Source: Delphinapterus leucas
Taxonomy: Eukaryota > Chordata > Mammalia > Artiodactyla > Monodontidae
Length of the DNA: 64,000 bases
Reading direction: 5' to 3'
NCBI RefSeq assembly: GCF_002288925.2
Contig: NW_022098001.1
Span: forward strand, 9,087,996-9,151,995
The notes beneath the pieces are model-generated. The model was not told the origin of the DNA. It saw nothing but the letters and a program-made list of their open reading frames with translations, and did not search any database. Position 1 is the first letter of the stretch. Each line of letters begins with the position of its first letter. Both the position numbers and the translations under genes were made by a program. This document shows, one piece after another, positions 12,040 through 24,470 of this stretch.

Positions 12040-12660
12040 GGAGCTTACTGTCTAGAAGGAAAACAGAAATTCATAATCACAATATATAGCATATTATAGG
12101 ACTTAAAAATGGTACATGATAGGAGCCGTGAAAAAAGGAACTGATTTCAGCTTGATGTACTAATTGGAGGATATAAGGTTTGAGCTGAACCTTGAAAGAT
12201 GATTGGAATTTCCCCCATGAAAAGGACATTCGAGACTAAGAAAACAGAAAAAGCAAAGATTCAGAAGTTACAAAGTATAGGATTTACTCTTGAAACATCT
12301 CACTTTTCTGGTGGTGGTAGGATAGAGTTTTAGAGACTTGGGTGTAAGGTGATAGGGCTTCAGAGGTGGGCTGGGGCCTCACTGTGGAAGGCTGCATAAA
12401 ACAGCAGAGAGGACGGACTTTCTTCTATAAGCAATGGGGAGCTACCACAGGTTCTTAAGGGGCAAGTGATTACTATAAATGTTTTATAAGGATGTGACTA
12501 GAGGCCAGGTGTCGGGAGAAGAAATTAGTGATGGGGATTACTTAGAAGATTTTGCCATGGTTGTAGCTAAATAGCATGAGCATAAATATGGGCAATGGCA
12601 GTAGGAAGGAAAGGAAGAGGATGAATTCAAGAACCATTGCAGAGGGTGGTGAAGGGAAAG
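12040..12660 (+). repeat. Ancient dispersed repeat, family unassigned
   Basis: This is the longest copy in the window of the same old repeat seen at 10,078. Characteristic blocks are 'taggagcttactgtctagaa', 'ttgagctgaaccttgaaaga', 'taagcaatggggagctacca' and 'ggcaagtgattactataaat'. Confidence 0.5.
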
Positions 12661-12869
12661 TGTCCTGAAAATATTATTACCATAGGATTCCTGTCTTTGT
12701 AAAACACTACCCCTAAACCAGGCTTGGGAGACCTAAACAAACCATGGAGTGATTCCTGCTGCTGTTGGTGTAGCTTTCCTCCCTAATGCCAGCTGGAGTA
12801 GCCTTCTGCTAACTATGATAACAGTGAAGAGCAGTCTGTGATCATCGGAAGTCATTATTCTTTAGAATA

Positions 12870-13060
12870 CCCATCTAACAAAAGCTTGCTACCATTTATT
12901 AAGTACCTAAGTGACAGTCACTGCATGAGCGCTTCGTGTATTTTACCTAGAGATCTTTACATCAATACAGTAAGGAATAATTTTCCCATTTATCAGGTGT
13001 GGAAAATGAAGCCCATTGAAGGGAAAGAACTTGCCCAGGGTCACTCAGGACTTTCCAAGT
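12870..13060 (-). repeat. MIR-type SINE
   Basis: Reverse-complement MIR features: 'accatttattaagtaccta' at the tail end, and 'cttgcccagggtcactcagg' from the core. The ORF at 12,838-13,113 is explained by this element. Confidence 0.7.
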
Positions 13061-13285
13061 CCAAGGCACTTAGCCTGATGGAGATGATGACCAAAATGCA
13101 CAAAATCCTTTGAACCTTTACTAAAACATTTGCCTTTTCAGGATAGCTAAATTTCTGTCTTTTCCCTTTACTTAAAAAAAAAATCCTCCTATCTAATCTC
13201 TTGTCTTTCTTACTAATATACATCCAAATACATTGCAAGTATTTCTGAAAAAATGATTTCAACATTAGGCCTTCCATGTACTTTC

Positions 13286-13492
13286 TTTTTTTTTTTTTGC
13301 GGTACACGGGCCTCTCACTGTTGTGGCCTCTCCCGTTGCGGAGCACAGGCTCCGGACGCGCGCAGGCTCAGCAGCCATGGCTCACGGGCCCAGTCGCTCC
13401 GCGGCATGTGGGATCCTCCTGGTCCAGGGCACGAACCCGCGTCCCCTGCATCGGCAGGCGGACTCTCAACCACTGCGCCACCAGGGAAGCCC
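13286..13492 (-). mobile_element. CHRS-type SINE
   Basis: A T-run is followed by gcggtacacgggcctctcac, and the element ends at ccaccagggaagccc, so it is a full-length CHRS SINE on the minus strand. The flanking duplication is not clear (possibly around 'actttct'). Confidence 0.92.
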
Positions 13493-16199
13493 TACCTGAC
13501 TTTCTTGACTTCAATCCACAGTCATATATTAGATGATGCTCCTAAGTTTCCTCCATGTGCTGAACTTGGATTCTTTGTGTTCCAGCTAACAAATGATTAT
13601 TTAAGGCCGGAGAGGGAAGTTGGCTGGTAGGCAACAGTCTGCCTCACACTGTTTGGACAAATATTTGAATAGTTTACTGCATTTTGCCTTTATTAAAAGA
13701 GTATAAAATATAGATAAAAGCGTTGATAATAGGAATAAGAAGCATTGGTCTTAAAAATTTAATACAACCATGACAGTCAGAAAGGAGCAAATCTTCAGCC
13801 TCCTCAGATGCTTTTTAGACTTCAACTGATTAATTTTTATCCAGTTGTGATGGAAAAATGCAAAATTGAGAATATGAGTAAAGTGCTAGAACCACGTTAT
13901 CAGAGATTACATCTACACACACACACACACACAGGAATAAAATCCTCCCTTAAAATATATAATTCTATTATTTAGCTTTCACACATTTTACTCTAATTCA
14001 CATTTTCACAAACTCATATATGAAAAGGGGACTCTCTGCTTCTCTTTATATTCGTAGTTCTTAAATCTTGTGGGCTTTTTAAAATAACTTTTCTCATTTC
14101 TTCCTAACACCCACCTTCTTTTACCCTTAACAGAAGTCTAGTGCTGCCGTTTCCCTATGTTTAGCTCAGACTCTTCCTCTCTGTTCTGAACTGCAACCCT
14201 CGCACCTTCATTCCTTTCTATCAGTTGCACTTGCTTTCCTTTCCCCTAAAATGTTTCCTAAATGTCTGGATGATTTTTCTTCCCAAAGTGATCCTAAGTG
14301 CCTTTAAGCAAAGAGATTAGGAATACAGTCAACATAAAGAAGTAAGAACTAGAAATAGAAATAACTGATGTATTGGCAGCTTCTTAGTATTTTATTCCAT
14401 GTGGATTATTTCTTGATTGTGCACTTTAGACCACAAGAACTATTAGAATTCCTCTGCTTGGCACAGTCTTGAGAATCCTGTTATAAGCACCAAATGTAAT
14501 ATTAAGAAACGAAATTTAGTGAATAGTGCACACAGAGGACCTAAATTCCAATCTAATGTCTGCCTTTTGTATAATAATTAACCCCACAAAATCTTGCTCA
14601 TTTTAGACTTAGTAGAAGGAAAAGCAAATCTAAATTCATGAAAAATGTGAATCAGGGACTATTTTTAAAAGCCAAATCGTTGTGTTATTTTCCTATACCT
14701 AGAGTAACTTGAACTGTTGAGGAGGGTTTTCTAAGCTTTGCCTACTCTAATGATCGAATAACACTTTGGGTAGTTAGTAGGATCAATTTAAATATAAATA
14801 GCAAATGCATGTATCGCCTTAAAAACCTTTCTTCTTTTAAGTAGGCTAGCATCCTAACCACACAATCACTGTCTCACTTAGGGGACTAATTTGCTCTTGG
14901 GATAGCACTGAGAGTTAGTCCCTCCAAGAGTGGTTTTGTTAGAGATTTACATTTTATTTTAATCTCAAGAATGAGGGTTACATCTCTGACAAAATTAGAA
15001 AGGGTTAGAAAGGGATTCACTGAATGAAATAGCATATGTGATTTCAACTGTGAGGGACGGGGTCAAACATTGTCTTAAGTGGTAACCCCCAGACTATCAC
15101 TTTCCATTTATCATAAATAATTAGGTGGTAGTTTTGTTATGTCATCAAGTGCATGGGCCTTGGAGTTAGAAAAACAAATCTGGATTATACTGAGAATTTG
15201 TGGATTTTGAAACACTTAGATACAGCACTTAACTGATGCCACCCCATGGCCCCCCACCCCCCAAATTCTTAGGGACAAAATAAAGGGACAGCAAAGTGCC
15301 ATTCAAAACCCACAAGATTTAGAGTAAAATGACCAGTTTGTATCTGGAGCACATAGCACTGTGACTTTAGACAAGTCCTGTAACCTCCCTGAGCCTGTTT
15401 CCCAGCTACAAAATGATACTACCACCCTCAGAATGCTGTTTTGAGTATTAAGTTCAATCATGCATAAGAAAGTGCTTGAAAACTGTTTAGTATCATTCAA
15501 ATGCTAGAGTAAAAATGGAGGAACATTTGATTGTTTTTAAAATGAAACTGTTCCTGTCTTGGCCAGGGAGAAAAATTTCCTCCAACACTTGGCATCTTTT
15601 GAAAAACCAATAATAAATTCTTTCACCCATGATTGACTTGTAATCATTTCATACTTTTGTGAAAAGAAGGAAACATGATTTCAAAAGTAGTGATTTTAGA
15701 CAAATTGTCAAATCACCCCTACATTTGTGACAACTTTTGGGTCAGGAAAGCATCTCCATGTAGATGCAATGTGGAGTTTAAAGTGTTTTTTCACAGAAAC
15801 ATCAACAACAACTTTTAGCTACGTTGTTAAAAATTAAACTTTCCTTATGTTTCGTTTAACATGAACTAAAGTTTTACAAAGATAATCCAGTAATAGGATC
15901 CTGAGAAATGACAGGCAAGCATTGAAGGGAAGAATTGCCTTTAATATATTTTGTATTTATACATGAAGGAAAACCAAGATAGTGACTTTTGACTAGGTTA
16001 GATCATCTAACTCCAGATAGTGAAGGTAATATCATCAACAATTTGTTTATTGTTAGCAGGACTCTAAGCACTGAATGGAGAATAACAAAGAGGAAACATA
16101 AATATGTAATAACACATCACCTATCAGAGTTCAGAAACATAGAAATTTCACTCTGGCTGAAATGCCAATCATTTTCCCCCTGCCGAAGTCTCCTCAGAG
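13493..16199. other. Mostly unique sequence with a (CA)n run and a MIR
   Basis: It holds a short (AC)n run at 13,915-13,933 and a plus-strand MIR at about 15,300-15,490 ('ctgagcctgtttcccagct', 'aaatgatactacc'). No exon or RNA gene was recognised. Confidence 0.5.
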
Positions 16200-16640
16200 A
16201 GCCTGTTGCTCTCTGACCAGCTAATTTGACCAGGGACAGATACTTGGCCCAAACTGAGTCAATCAGATTTTCAGAGACAGGAAGGCTGAATTGGAGGGTG
16301 CTGGCATTGAAGACGCAAGGTCATGATGCAAGGTCATGCATTGCCAAAATCGACAGCATGGCAGCCCAAAGCCAGTGTTATGAAGGAAAAGAAAGTAAAA
16401 ACTCTACAGAGAAGCAGAATAACTAATTTGCAGAGAAGAAGGTGGAGCAGATGTGAAACAGGACAAAGAGATTAGGGAACCAAGTAGCTAGAAGGAGAAA
16501 GGGAAAGAGAAAGAGGATGAGAGAGAAGCTCTCTGACCATGCATACTTCCTTCAGTTGGGTTCTGAATAATGTCTTAAAATAAGTCTCCTTTCCTTTCCT
16601 TGTACGTTTTGGTTCCTGAGAATCAAGGGATACTTTAATA
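16200..16640. repeat. Possible old dispersed repeat
   Basis: 'gacagatacttggcccaaac', 'ctgagtcaatcagattttca' and the purine-rich stretch after it resemble a mammalian LTR or DNA-transposon family that I cannot name. It contains an exact-core 13-bp tandem duplication at 16,315-16,340. Confidence 0.3.
16315..16340 (+). repeat. Two 13-bp repeats carrying CAAGGTCA half-sites
   Basis: Two adjacent 13-bp units (gcaaggtcatgat and gcaaggtcatgca) each contain CAAGGTCA, the monomeric half-site bound by NR5A/ERR-type nuclear receptors. Function is not implied by sequence alone. Confidence 0.5.
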
Positions 16641-17049
16641 AGCCATTCACTGATTGGACTAGAGCCAAAAGTAAACAAGAAAGGCATCTGAACAGTCAAA
16701 TTACATTTCGAAAATACTATCTACTAAAGTTCACGTGACACTAAAAGTCTTTCATTGCTTATTTAATTTCTTATAACAGCTTTATTAAGATATAATTCAC
16801 ATAATATAAAATGCACCCCTCTTCAATTACCTGTTTACTTTAAATTTGTTTTAATTCCACCGAGCTTCCAGATTTCATGTCTAACTCTATGAGTAGCCTT
16901 AATAACGAAGAGAGCATGGCTAGTAGAAGCTAGCACACTGCAGCAATAAAGTGAGTTGACAGCCTAGCAGCCAAGGAGGAAATAGAAAAACTGTAAATAG
17001 GAGAACAATAATTCCAAAAGGGAAAAAAGGAGCAATCTGGGGCCACGTA

Positions 17050-17640
17050 GAGTGTTTTCATCAGGCTTTTCTAGTTCCGAGGAACAGCTCAAGTTACATC
17101 TAATATTAGGGGAAGGAGTTGTAAGGAATGAAGAAAACAAGGATCTCAACCCCTCAGGGCCTCGTGGGAACCACCGACGGCCAAATCACCAAACCTCTGG
17201 AAGACCAGGCGCTGTAGCAGCGCCAAACCTCAGGAAGACTGGGACTAGGACGCCATCGAGAATCCAAGGTTACCCCGGGACTTCAACATCGCACATCGTC
17301 ACCTCAGTGATCAGTTATTTACGGCCTCAGCTCTCCCCTCTGGCTGCGCTTAGCAGTGTCTTGCGTCTTCTCTGTCTCCCCTGACCCACTTCCTCAACCC
17401 CTCTTTGGAATTTATAAGCTGCCAGCTCTTGACCTATTGCAACCTGCAGACTCATTCTGTTTGGCCGGTGTGGTGCCTTCACGTTTAGAGTTCCAAAGTC
17501 TTAGGGTGGGGCATGAACTTGGCAGTCACCCGAATCTTTGCCAAGCCCGGCTACCTTCGCCACGCCCCCTTCTCTCATTTGCATAGCCCACCCCCGCTGC
17601 TGAAGGTCGGAGTTGGTGATTCCTGCTCTCTACCTCTTTT
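17050..17640. promoter_or_regulatory. CpG-enriched unique segment with promoter-like motifs
   Basis: CpG dinucleotides are clearly more frequent here than in the surroundings ('caccgacggcc', 'gcgctgtagcagcgcc', 'accccgggac', 'cttcgccacgccccc'). A TATA-like tttataag lies near 17,409. An octamer ATTTGCAT at 17,577-17,584 sits next to a CACGCCCC box. On the minus strand the order is octamer, GC/CACCC box, then TATA-like element about 165 bp further on. It could be an orphan promoter, an unrecognised LTR or a decayed CpG island. No product is assigned. Confidence 0.3.
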
Positions 17641-18354
17641 CTACCTCACAGCTTGTGCTTAGCATCAGACTTGCTTCCTCATAATTTTGGCTTATTCTAC
17701 CCCATTGGCTCTCTGTGTACATGTTTCTAGCTCCCACTGTTCACCAGTAATTCCCAGCTCAAATTCCCCAAAGGGAGAATCCGAACCACACCACCCAGTT
17801 GTGGCTAAACTTTTTCCACTGGTCCATGCTGTAGACTGCTGGCCAGCCTAGAGCATGGCTGCTTTAGGACAGGAGTCCACTCTGTGTCATCAGGTGTGGC
17901 TGAGGAACTGCAGGGCCTGCGGAGAACAGAACACAGTTTTCTGGGGCTGACACCTCAGCAGGGCCCATGAGCAGTGCAGGTACCTTTAGTTGGGGCTGAG
18001 GGAAGGGTGTCTGCAGTAATTGTCCAGCCCAGTGAAATCTGAGGGACCTAACTCTGCGAAACCTTAAAAAGACTGAGAGAATCAGGTTCCATCTAGCGTC
18101 CTCAAAGTCTGTGATCCTAACATGGAGTCTTTAAGAAAAGGTTAAATTGTGTTCAGTGCTCTCTGTCTAAGGAAACAGTGATGTGTATAGTATGCTTTGG
18201 AAGAATTTTGAAAATCATGAAAGTAAAAACGATGGAAGCTATTTAATGTGTATTCAGATATTTGAGAAACCTGGATGGTAAAAACAAAACAAAAACAACA
18301 ACAACCAAAAAAACCTTCATTTTCCATTGAAATAGGAATTAGTCCTACAAAGTT

Positions 18355-18575
18355 AAGAACAGAAGCTCGGAACGTTTTCTAATCCTGGCTCTGCCACTTA
18401 CCAGCTAGCAAAATCTTTAGTAATTCATTTCCTCAACTGCCTCATCTATAAAATGAGGGTAATAACAGTACCTATCTTGTAGAGTTGTCAGATTAAACTA
18501 AATATTCCAAATAAAACCTTTAGAATGGGTACCTGGTGCATAGTTAGTGCTAAAAATTAATTATTATTATTGCTG
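18355..18575 (+). repeat. MIR SINE
   Basis: A clear MIR match: 'tcctggctctgccacttacc', 'cctcatctataaaatgaggg', and 'taacagtacctatcttgtag'. Confidence 0.85.
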
Positions 18576-19215
18576 CCATTGTTTTGTTATTATATAAATA
18601 AGGGAGTTTTATGTACTAATACATTAGTAGGATTTTTATAATGGTTGATAACTGTCGAGATTTTCCTCTTTGTACATATATATTCTCTTTAACATTTTGT
18701 TCTAGCTCTGTCACACAAATTATGTATTGTATTTCCACATGAAACAAACTGCTTCAGTTGACTTGCTATACTCTATAACAACAGTGTTTTGTTTGAGGGG
18801 ATCTGAGTTTATTTTAACCCTAGTGCTGGTCTGTCTATCCATTAGCTTATCTTGGTGCCTAGACTGAAAGGCAACCCTGGCAAGACAACCTTCAGAGCAG
18901 GCCCCTACGTGGATAGCTGTCAATTCAAAAGTAAACACCTTTGAAAAACAACAAAGGCTATAGCTGATGCCAAAGGATTTATCTAAAGTCAGTCTCTTTG
19001 GCGTCTCTGGCCAGTTCTAGGTTGACTTCCTGCCTGGAAATAAGACAGGAAAGTGCTGGAATGGGTGCACGCCAAAAGGGCTGAGACCTGAAAGAAGTGG
19101 CGCTCAATGAAACCATTAGAATCAGTGAGGGAGCTTTAGAAAACATATCACTGCTGGTCCTACTTTACACCAATTAAATTCTAAACCTCAGGGGTAGGGC
19201 AGGGGATGGGAGAGG

Positions 19216-19405
19216 GCAAGCAGCCATATTTTTTTAAATTAATTTTTATTGGAGTATAATTGATTTACAATGTTGTGTTAGTTTCTGCTGTACAGCAAAA
19301 TGAATCAGTTATACATATACATATATCCACTCTTTTTTAGATTCCTTTTCCATATAGGTCATTACAGAGTTTTGAGCAGAGTTCCCTGCAAGCAGCCATA
19401 TTTTT
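19216..19405 (-). mobile_element. Short L1 3' end insertion
   Basis: The 3' terminus of an artiodactyl-type L1 in reverse ('ttattggagtataattgatt', 'tgttagtttctgctgtacag') spans about 19,234-19,387. An 18-bp target duplication, gcaagcagccatattttt, flanks it at 19,216-19,233 and 19,388-19,405. Only about 150 bp of L1 were copied. Confidence 0.93.
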
Positions 19406-20457
19406 AAAGCTCCCCAAATGCTTATAATGTGTAGCCAGGGTTGGAACCCCACTAGGGCTTCTGCTAATTTTCTTCTGCCACTGGGCAGGCCCTCCTCAGA
19501 AGAGAGGCTTCCGGGCAAGAACAGAGGAAAGGCGAAAAGAAGACCTTGCCCAAGAACCTGCTCATCATTGCAGCCACCTCAGGCGTTGGCCAGGCCTTAC
19601 CCTCTGCTCAGCACTGGGTAGAAACCAAGTGGGAGGAGACAAGAAGATTGTGATTAGCGTCGCCTGCCTTCACAGAGCTTTCAGAACAGTTGGGGAGTCA
19701 ATATTAGCACACAAGAAATGGTCGCAGAACTGTGAAGCATTACTTTGTGGCTGTGATTGGAGGGGCATGCTCTGAGAGTTCAGCCAAGGGTGAGGTGAAG
19801 GTCAACATGGAGGAGACAAAAACCTCCTGAGGATGAATCAGATCTGGGCACAAAGGGGGCCTGGGGAAGGCAGTTACAAGAACAGTGAACAGAACGAACA
19901 AAGAAAGGGCGTGGGGTGGCACAAACAGTGATGGCGCCACTCTATCGAGGATGCAGGATATTCCCGGGGAGTAGTAGGAAATGCACTTGGACGATTTAAG
20001 TAGACTGGGGCCAAATTTTAGAGGGCTGGTGTATTAGCCTGAGTAATCTAAATGTCATGAAATAGGAATGCTGTCCTGGGGTCTTCAGTAATAATAGGCA
20101 ATGTTTCTGAGTGATCTAACAGAATATTGGAGGAGACTAGAGATAGCAAGACTGAGTAATATTGATTGTTTCAATAATCCCAGTGTGGAAAAGAAAACCC
20201 TGAAGGCCTATCGGTTATCATAGAAACAGATGAGGAGTAAATCCTAGAAATAGCTGTACGTTCCTTTTGTATGTGCTTATTTTGATTTTTATCAGATTAT
20301 ATAATATATGCACATTATAAAATTTGAGAAATCACAGAAAAGTAAAAAGGAGAAAAATGCATAATCTCTCTAAATACAAGCAACCACTGCTTTGACATAT
20401 TTTTTCCAGTTTTTCATATATTTTTATGTGGTTGTGATCTCACTGTCTAAGCAATTT

Positions 20458-20681
20458 TGTATCCCATCTTTTTTTTTGTTTTTTCTTTTTGCTATAGGCG
20501 GGCCTCTCACTGTTGTGGCCTCTCCCGCTGCGGAGCACAGGCTCCGCGGCCATGGCTCACGGGCCTAGCCGCTCTGCGGCATGTGGGATCTTCCCGAACC
20601 GGGGCACGAACCCATATCCCCTGCATCGGCAGGCGGACTCTCTACCACTGCGCCGTCAGGGAAGCCCTGTATCCCATCTTT
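20458..20681 (-). mobile_element. CHRS-type SINE
   Basis: A CHRS SINE in reverse (20,472-20,667) has a perfect 14-bp target duplication, tgtatcccatcttt, at 20,458-20,471 and 20,668-20,681. Compared with the other copies it lacks about 14 bp after 'gcacaggctccg' (the 'gacgcgcaggctcag' stretch). The tail is an interrupted T-run. Confidence 0.95.
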
Positions 20682-20832
20682 AATATAATATGTGTGAGAA
20701 TTTTTCTACATCCTTAATAGCTTTAAACTTTATTATTACATTAGCTGTGTTGTCTCTATTGGTATGGATGCACTGTGATTTATTTGTAGGACAATAGATT
20801 TCAGATTTCTTTCAATTCTTCCCCTGTTAAAA

Positions 20833-21194
20833 CAGTGCTGAGGAATTCCCTGGTGGTGTAGTGGTTAAGAATCCGCCTGTCAATGCAGGAGACCCGGGTT
20901 TGAGCCCTGGTCCGGGAAGATCCCACATGCCGCGGAACATCTAAGCCCGTGCGCCACAACTACTGAGCCTGCTCTCAAGAGCCCACGAGCCACAACTACA
21001 GAAGCCCGCGCACCTAGAGCCCGTGCTCCGCAACAAGAGAAGCCACCACAATGAGAAGCCCACGCACCACAATGAAGAGTAGCCCCGCGCTGGTCTCAAC
21101 TAGAGAAAGCCCATGCACAGCAACAAAGACCCAACACAGCCAAAAATAAATAAAAAAATTTATAAAATAAAATTAAAAAAAAACCAGTGCTGAG
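20833..21194 (+). mobile_element. CHR-1 SINE, full length
   Basis: A full-length plus-strand CHR-1 runs from gaattccctggtggtgtag through 'acaaagacccaacacagcc' into an A-rich tail. A 10-bp target duplication, cagtgctgag, lies at 20,833-20,842 and 21,185-21,194. It was inserted into the same old L1 as the CHRS at 20,472. Confidence 0.95.
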
Positions 21195-21559
21195 TAGAAG
21201 TATATCTCTATATATTAAATGTGCCCATCTTGGTTGTTATATCCATAAGATAAATTCCTAGATATGCCATTACTGAATAAAAATTTTTTTTAATTTAAAG
21301 CTCTTGCTACTTACTGAGAATTTGCATTTCAAAGTATTGAATTAATTTGCACTCCTGCCAACAGAATATAGCAATGCCGTTTTCACTCTAATTATCTTAC
21401 CTAATTTGCTAGAGTAAAAAACTGAAATCTAATTTGTATTGTTTTAACTTGTGAGGTTGAACTTTTTATGTGTCTATTAACCACTTGTATGAATGATTTG
21501 TCCATTCTCTTTTCCCATCTAGAAATAGTAAGAACAAACAAATTTTAGAATTAGTAATA

Positions 21560-22530
21560 TACTGAGGATGAAAAAGAGAGAAGATTCAAAGTTCTTGGCC
21601 AAAATAAACAAGAGAAAGCAAAAAAAAATAAATAAACAAAATGAAAGGTCAGATAGCAATCCGGAAAAAAATTGCAACACATATGGCAGAAAAAAGTCTG
21701 CTTTCCAAAAAATAGAAAGAGCTTATACCAATCAACAGGTCAACAATCTAATAGAAAAATGGGCAAAGGACATGACAAGTAGTTCTAGAAAAGGAAATAC
21801 AAGTGGATTTTAAACGCAAACTGATACTCAGCCTAACTCCCAATAAAATATGCAAGTTAAAATGAAAATGAGATAGCATTTTCACTTAGATTTGCAAAGA
21901 CCAAAATGTTTAATAACAGACTTTCTCAAGGAGTTGTTGGAAAACAGGTACTCATCCATGGTTGATACACTGTTAATTTATGTGATCACTTTGGGGGATA
22001 ATTAGATAATAGATATCAATGTGGAAAGTAGACATATCCTTTGACCAACAATTCTACTTTTGGAATTTATCCTACAGATAATTCACAATTTGCACAAAAT
22101 ACTATATAACCCAGATAATCATTGCAAATTTGTTTATAGGAGCATAATATTGGAAACAACCTAAGATACGTCAATAGAAGATTATTTAAGTAATGCATGG
22201 TGTATCTGTACAGTTGAATATTATGCATCCATTAAAAAGAACAGTGTGCCTTTGTGGGTACTGATATAGCATTTCTCCAAGGTATTTTGTTGAAAAAAAA
22301 GTAAGGTGCAAAGACTACCACTCTGTAAAAGGGGTGAGGGTGGGCAGGATAGATATTCATTTGCTTGTATGTGCACAAACTTGTTTTGCATTGATACATG
22401 AGACACTGACAATAATAGTTGCATGGGGGAGGGGCATTGTGGGAACTGAAGGGCAGAGGTTTACAAAGAGAATTTTCGCTCTATCCTTATGTTCCTTTTG
22501 AATTTTGTGTCATATATCTACAATGGGAAA
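21560..22530 (+). mobile_element. Old L1 relic (ORF2 3' part and 3' UTR)
   Basis: The order follows L1 ORF2 and its 3' UTR: 'accaatcaacaggtcaaca', 'aatgggcaaaggacatgac', 'atcctttgaccaacaattct' and 'gaatattatgcatccatta'. Stops and indels break the frame. It faces away from the reverse L1 that ends at 21,530, so the two form an inverted pair of independent relics. Confidence 0.75.
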
Positions 22531-23740
22531 ATGTGACTGTTAAGAGTATGGCTTTTGTACATTGTGTAAAACCAAGGTTCAAAAAGGCAGCTGCTTGGAT
22601 TCTCTCCAAGTTGTGATTTGGAGTAAACTGTATTGTTAGCATTCTACCCTGGACTGTAAGCCCAAGGTTGCAGTGGCTGTCAACATTGACTTCCCTGTTG
22701 AATCACCAGCATCTAGCCCAGATGGGAGGTGTTTAATAAACATGTCTTAGATGAGTTCCAGGATTCTAATCTAAAGAACAGAAAAATGAAGCTGCCATAG
22801 AAAGAAACAGGTCAATGTGAAAGGAAGAGTCAGAGACAAAGGCATTTAGGAGTGTAAAGAAGATACCTTGCAAAAATGTTGCAAGGGTATCAGACTTCAG
22901 AAGGAGTGGGTCAGTGCCAGCCTGCTCCTCCTGTACCAGCGCTGTTGTCCACAGCAATGTCAAAGCTGTGGAGAGGAAGCTGGAGAGGTGGGCAGGGCCG
23001 AATTGTGACGGGCCCTAGACAGGATGCAATGGAGTGAGAAGAATGAATGACAGAAGTCAGAAAGAAATTGAAAGCCCAGACATATTGTTCAGACTACTTT
23101 GGCTTCAAGAAACAGATCAAAACCAAAGAGGGCCTTTACTGGCTTGTGTAACTGGGAAGTCCAGAGATTTGACAGTATCGGTTAGGATATTCTTTCTTTC
23201 TCCACCCAGCACACCCACTTTTCCATGCTGGATTTATTCTCTTGTAGACTCTTTACACGTGCTGGCTTCTGACAACTCCAGTTTTATAATTAACCGGTAG
23301 GTGGTCCCAGTAGTTCCTAACAGTTCTAGTAAAATCTTAAAAATGATACTTATTGGACAACTTGAATCGCATGCCCATCCCTGAAATAATCCTGTTCAAA
23401 CTACTAGAAGACCAGGCAAGTGTCATAGATCACCACTAAAGGGTTAACACCACTTTAATCTTATGAACCAAGAGTGAGGGAGGGGTAGTCCTCCAAAGAA
23501 ATCAGGATGCTGTTTCCAAACACAAAGTGCTGAACAAGTAAAAACAATAATAGCACTCCACTCTAAGCAAAAACAAAAGATCAAATGAATATTTTTCCAT
23601 TCTTTAATAATAAAAATTGGAAAGCATCTTTGGAGGGAGAAAAAGTCAAGATGCTAGAGATGGTGGGAGAAATTGTGGGAGCAAACTCTGGAAGAAATGG
23701 GAAGTGAGGGTGTTCAGATGGAAACACTGGTGGTAGAAAA
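22531..23740. other. No gene recognised
   Basis: A possible weak L2 tail lies at 22,640-22,745 ('ctggactgtaagcccaaggt', 'gtgtttaataaacatg'). The rest is unique-looking. Confidence 0.4.
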
Positions 23741-24470
23741 TAATTATGGACTCATAGGGCTGGGAAGGATCATGGAGGCCACCTAATGCAGCTCCCTTTC
23801 TTCTATTCTGCGAGCCTCCACACATGAATTAGGCTCCCTTACAGGACCATTCGAACTCTACTTGAACATGTTCGTAATGCAACATATTCGTAATGGATAG
23901 CTAATGATTTCAGAAAGTATTTAATTTCATTGTCATGCAGGTTTGATTCTTTAAAATGTCTGCTTTTCATTGAGCTGAAATCTAGTTCTCAGTTTGCCCT
24001 CTGGGTTAACAAACCTCAAGGCTACTCTTTTCATCAGACGATCCTTTAAGAGTTGGAAGACACTTACATTCCTTCCCTAGTCTTTTCCTTTTCAGCCAAG
24101 CACAACCAGTTCTTTTGACCACATATCAGGCAACGTGGTTTCTAGCTTTTTCTACAGCCTAATTGTCTTTCTCTGGATTCACACTGATTTATATGTGTCT
24201 CTCTATATCTTTATCTTTATTGCCTCCCTTTATCTGGACACTATACTTTACTAATGCAACTTAAGATTTCATTGGCTTTTTTTGCAACACTGCACAAACT
24301 CTCCCATTTTGAGCTTGTTACCAATAAAATCCCCAGGTCTTTTTTCTCATGAATGGTTGCCAAGTCAGGTTTTGTAACTATGCAAGTGGTATTTTTTTTT
24401 TGAGCCAGAAGAATGGAACTTCCTAATTTTTTCTTTTCAGTCTCTTCTTGTTGTTTCTTTCAGACTCCAC
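23740..24470. repeat. L3/CR1-type LINE relic
   Basis: This resembles mammalian CR1/L3 elements: 'cttctctgg'-like ('tgtctttctctggattcaca'), then 'atttcattggctttttttgc', 'ttttgagcttgttaccaata' and 'aaaatccccaggtctttttt'. It is very diverged, and strand was not assigned. Confidence 0.5.

Larger units (their letters stand above)
20260..21530 (-). mobile_element. Old L1 relic split by two SINEs
   Basis: An old L1M-type element lies in reverse: 3' UTR-like sequence from about 20,260, then ORF2-derived sequence ('tttgcactcctgccaacag', 'gtgtctattaaccacttgta') up to about 21,530. It is interrupted by a CHRS SINE at 20,472-20,667 and a CHR-1 SINE at 20,843-21,184. It contains no open coding frame. Similar reverse L1M sequence occurs at 61,210-62,050. 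Confidence 0.6.

Noticed and set aside
21568..21813. Lys-rich 81-codon ORF
   Set aside because: Derived from a decayed L1 ORF2 region.
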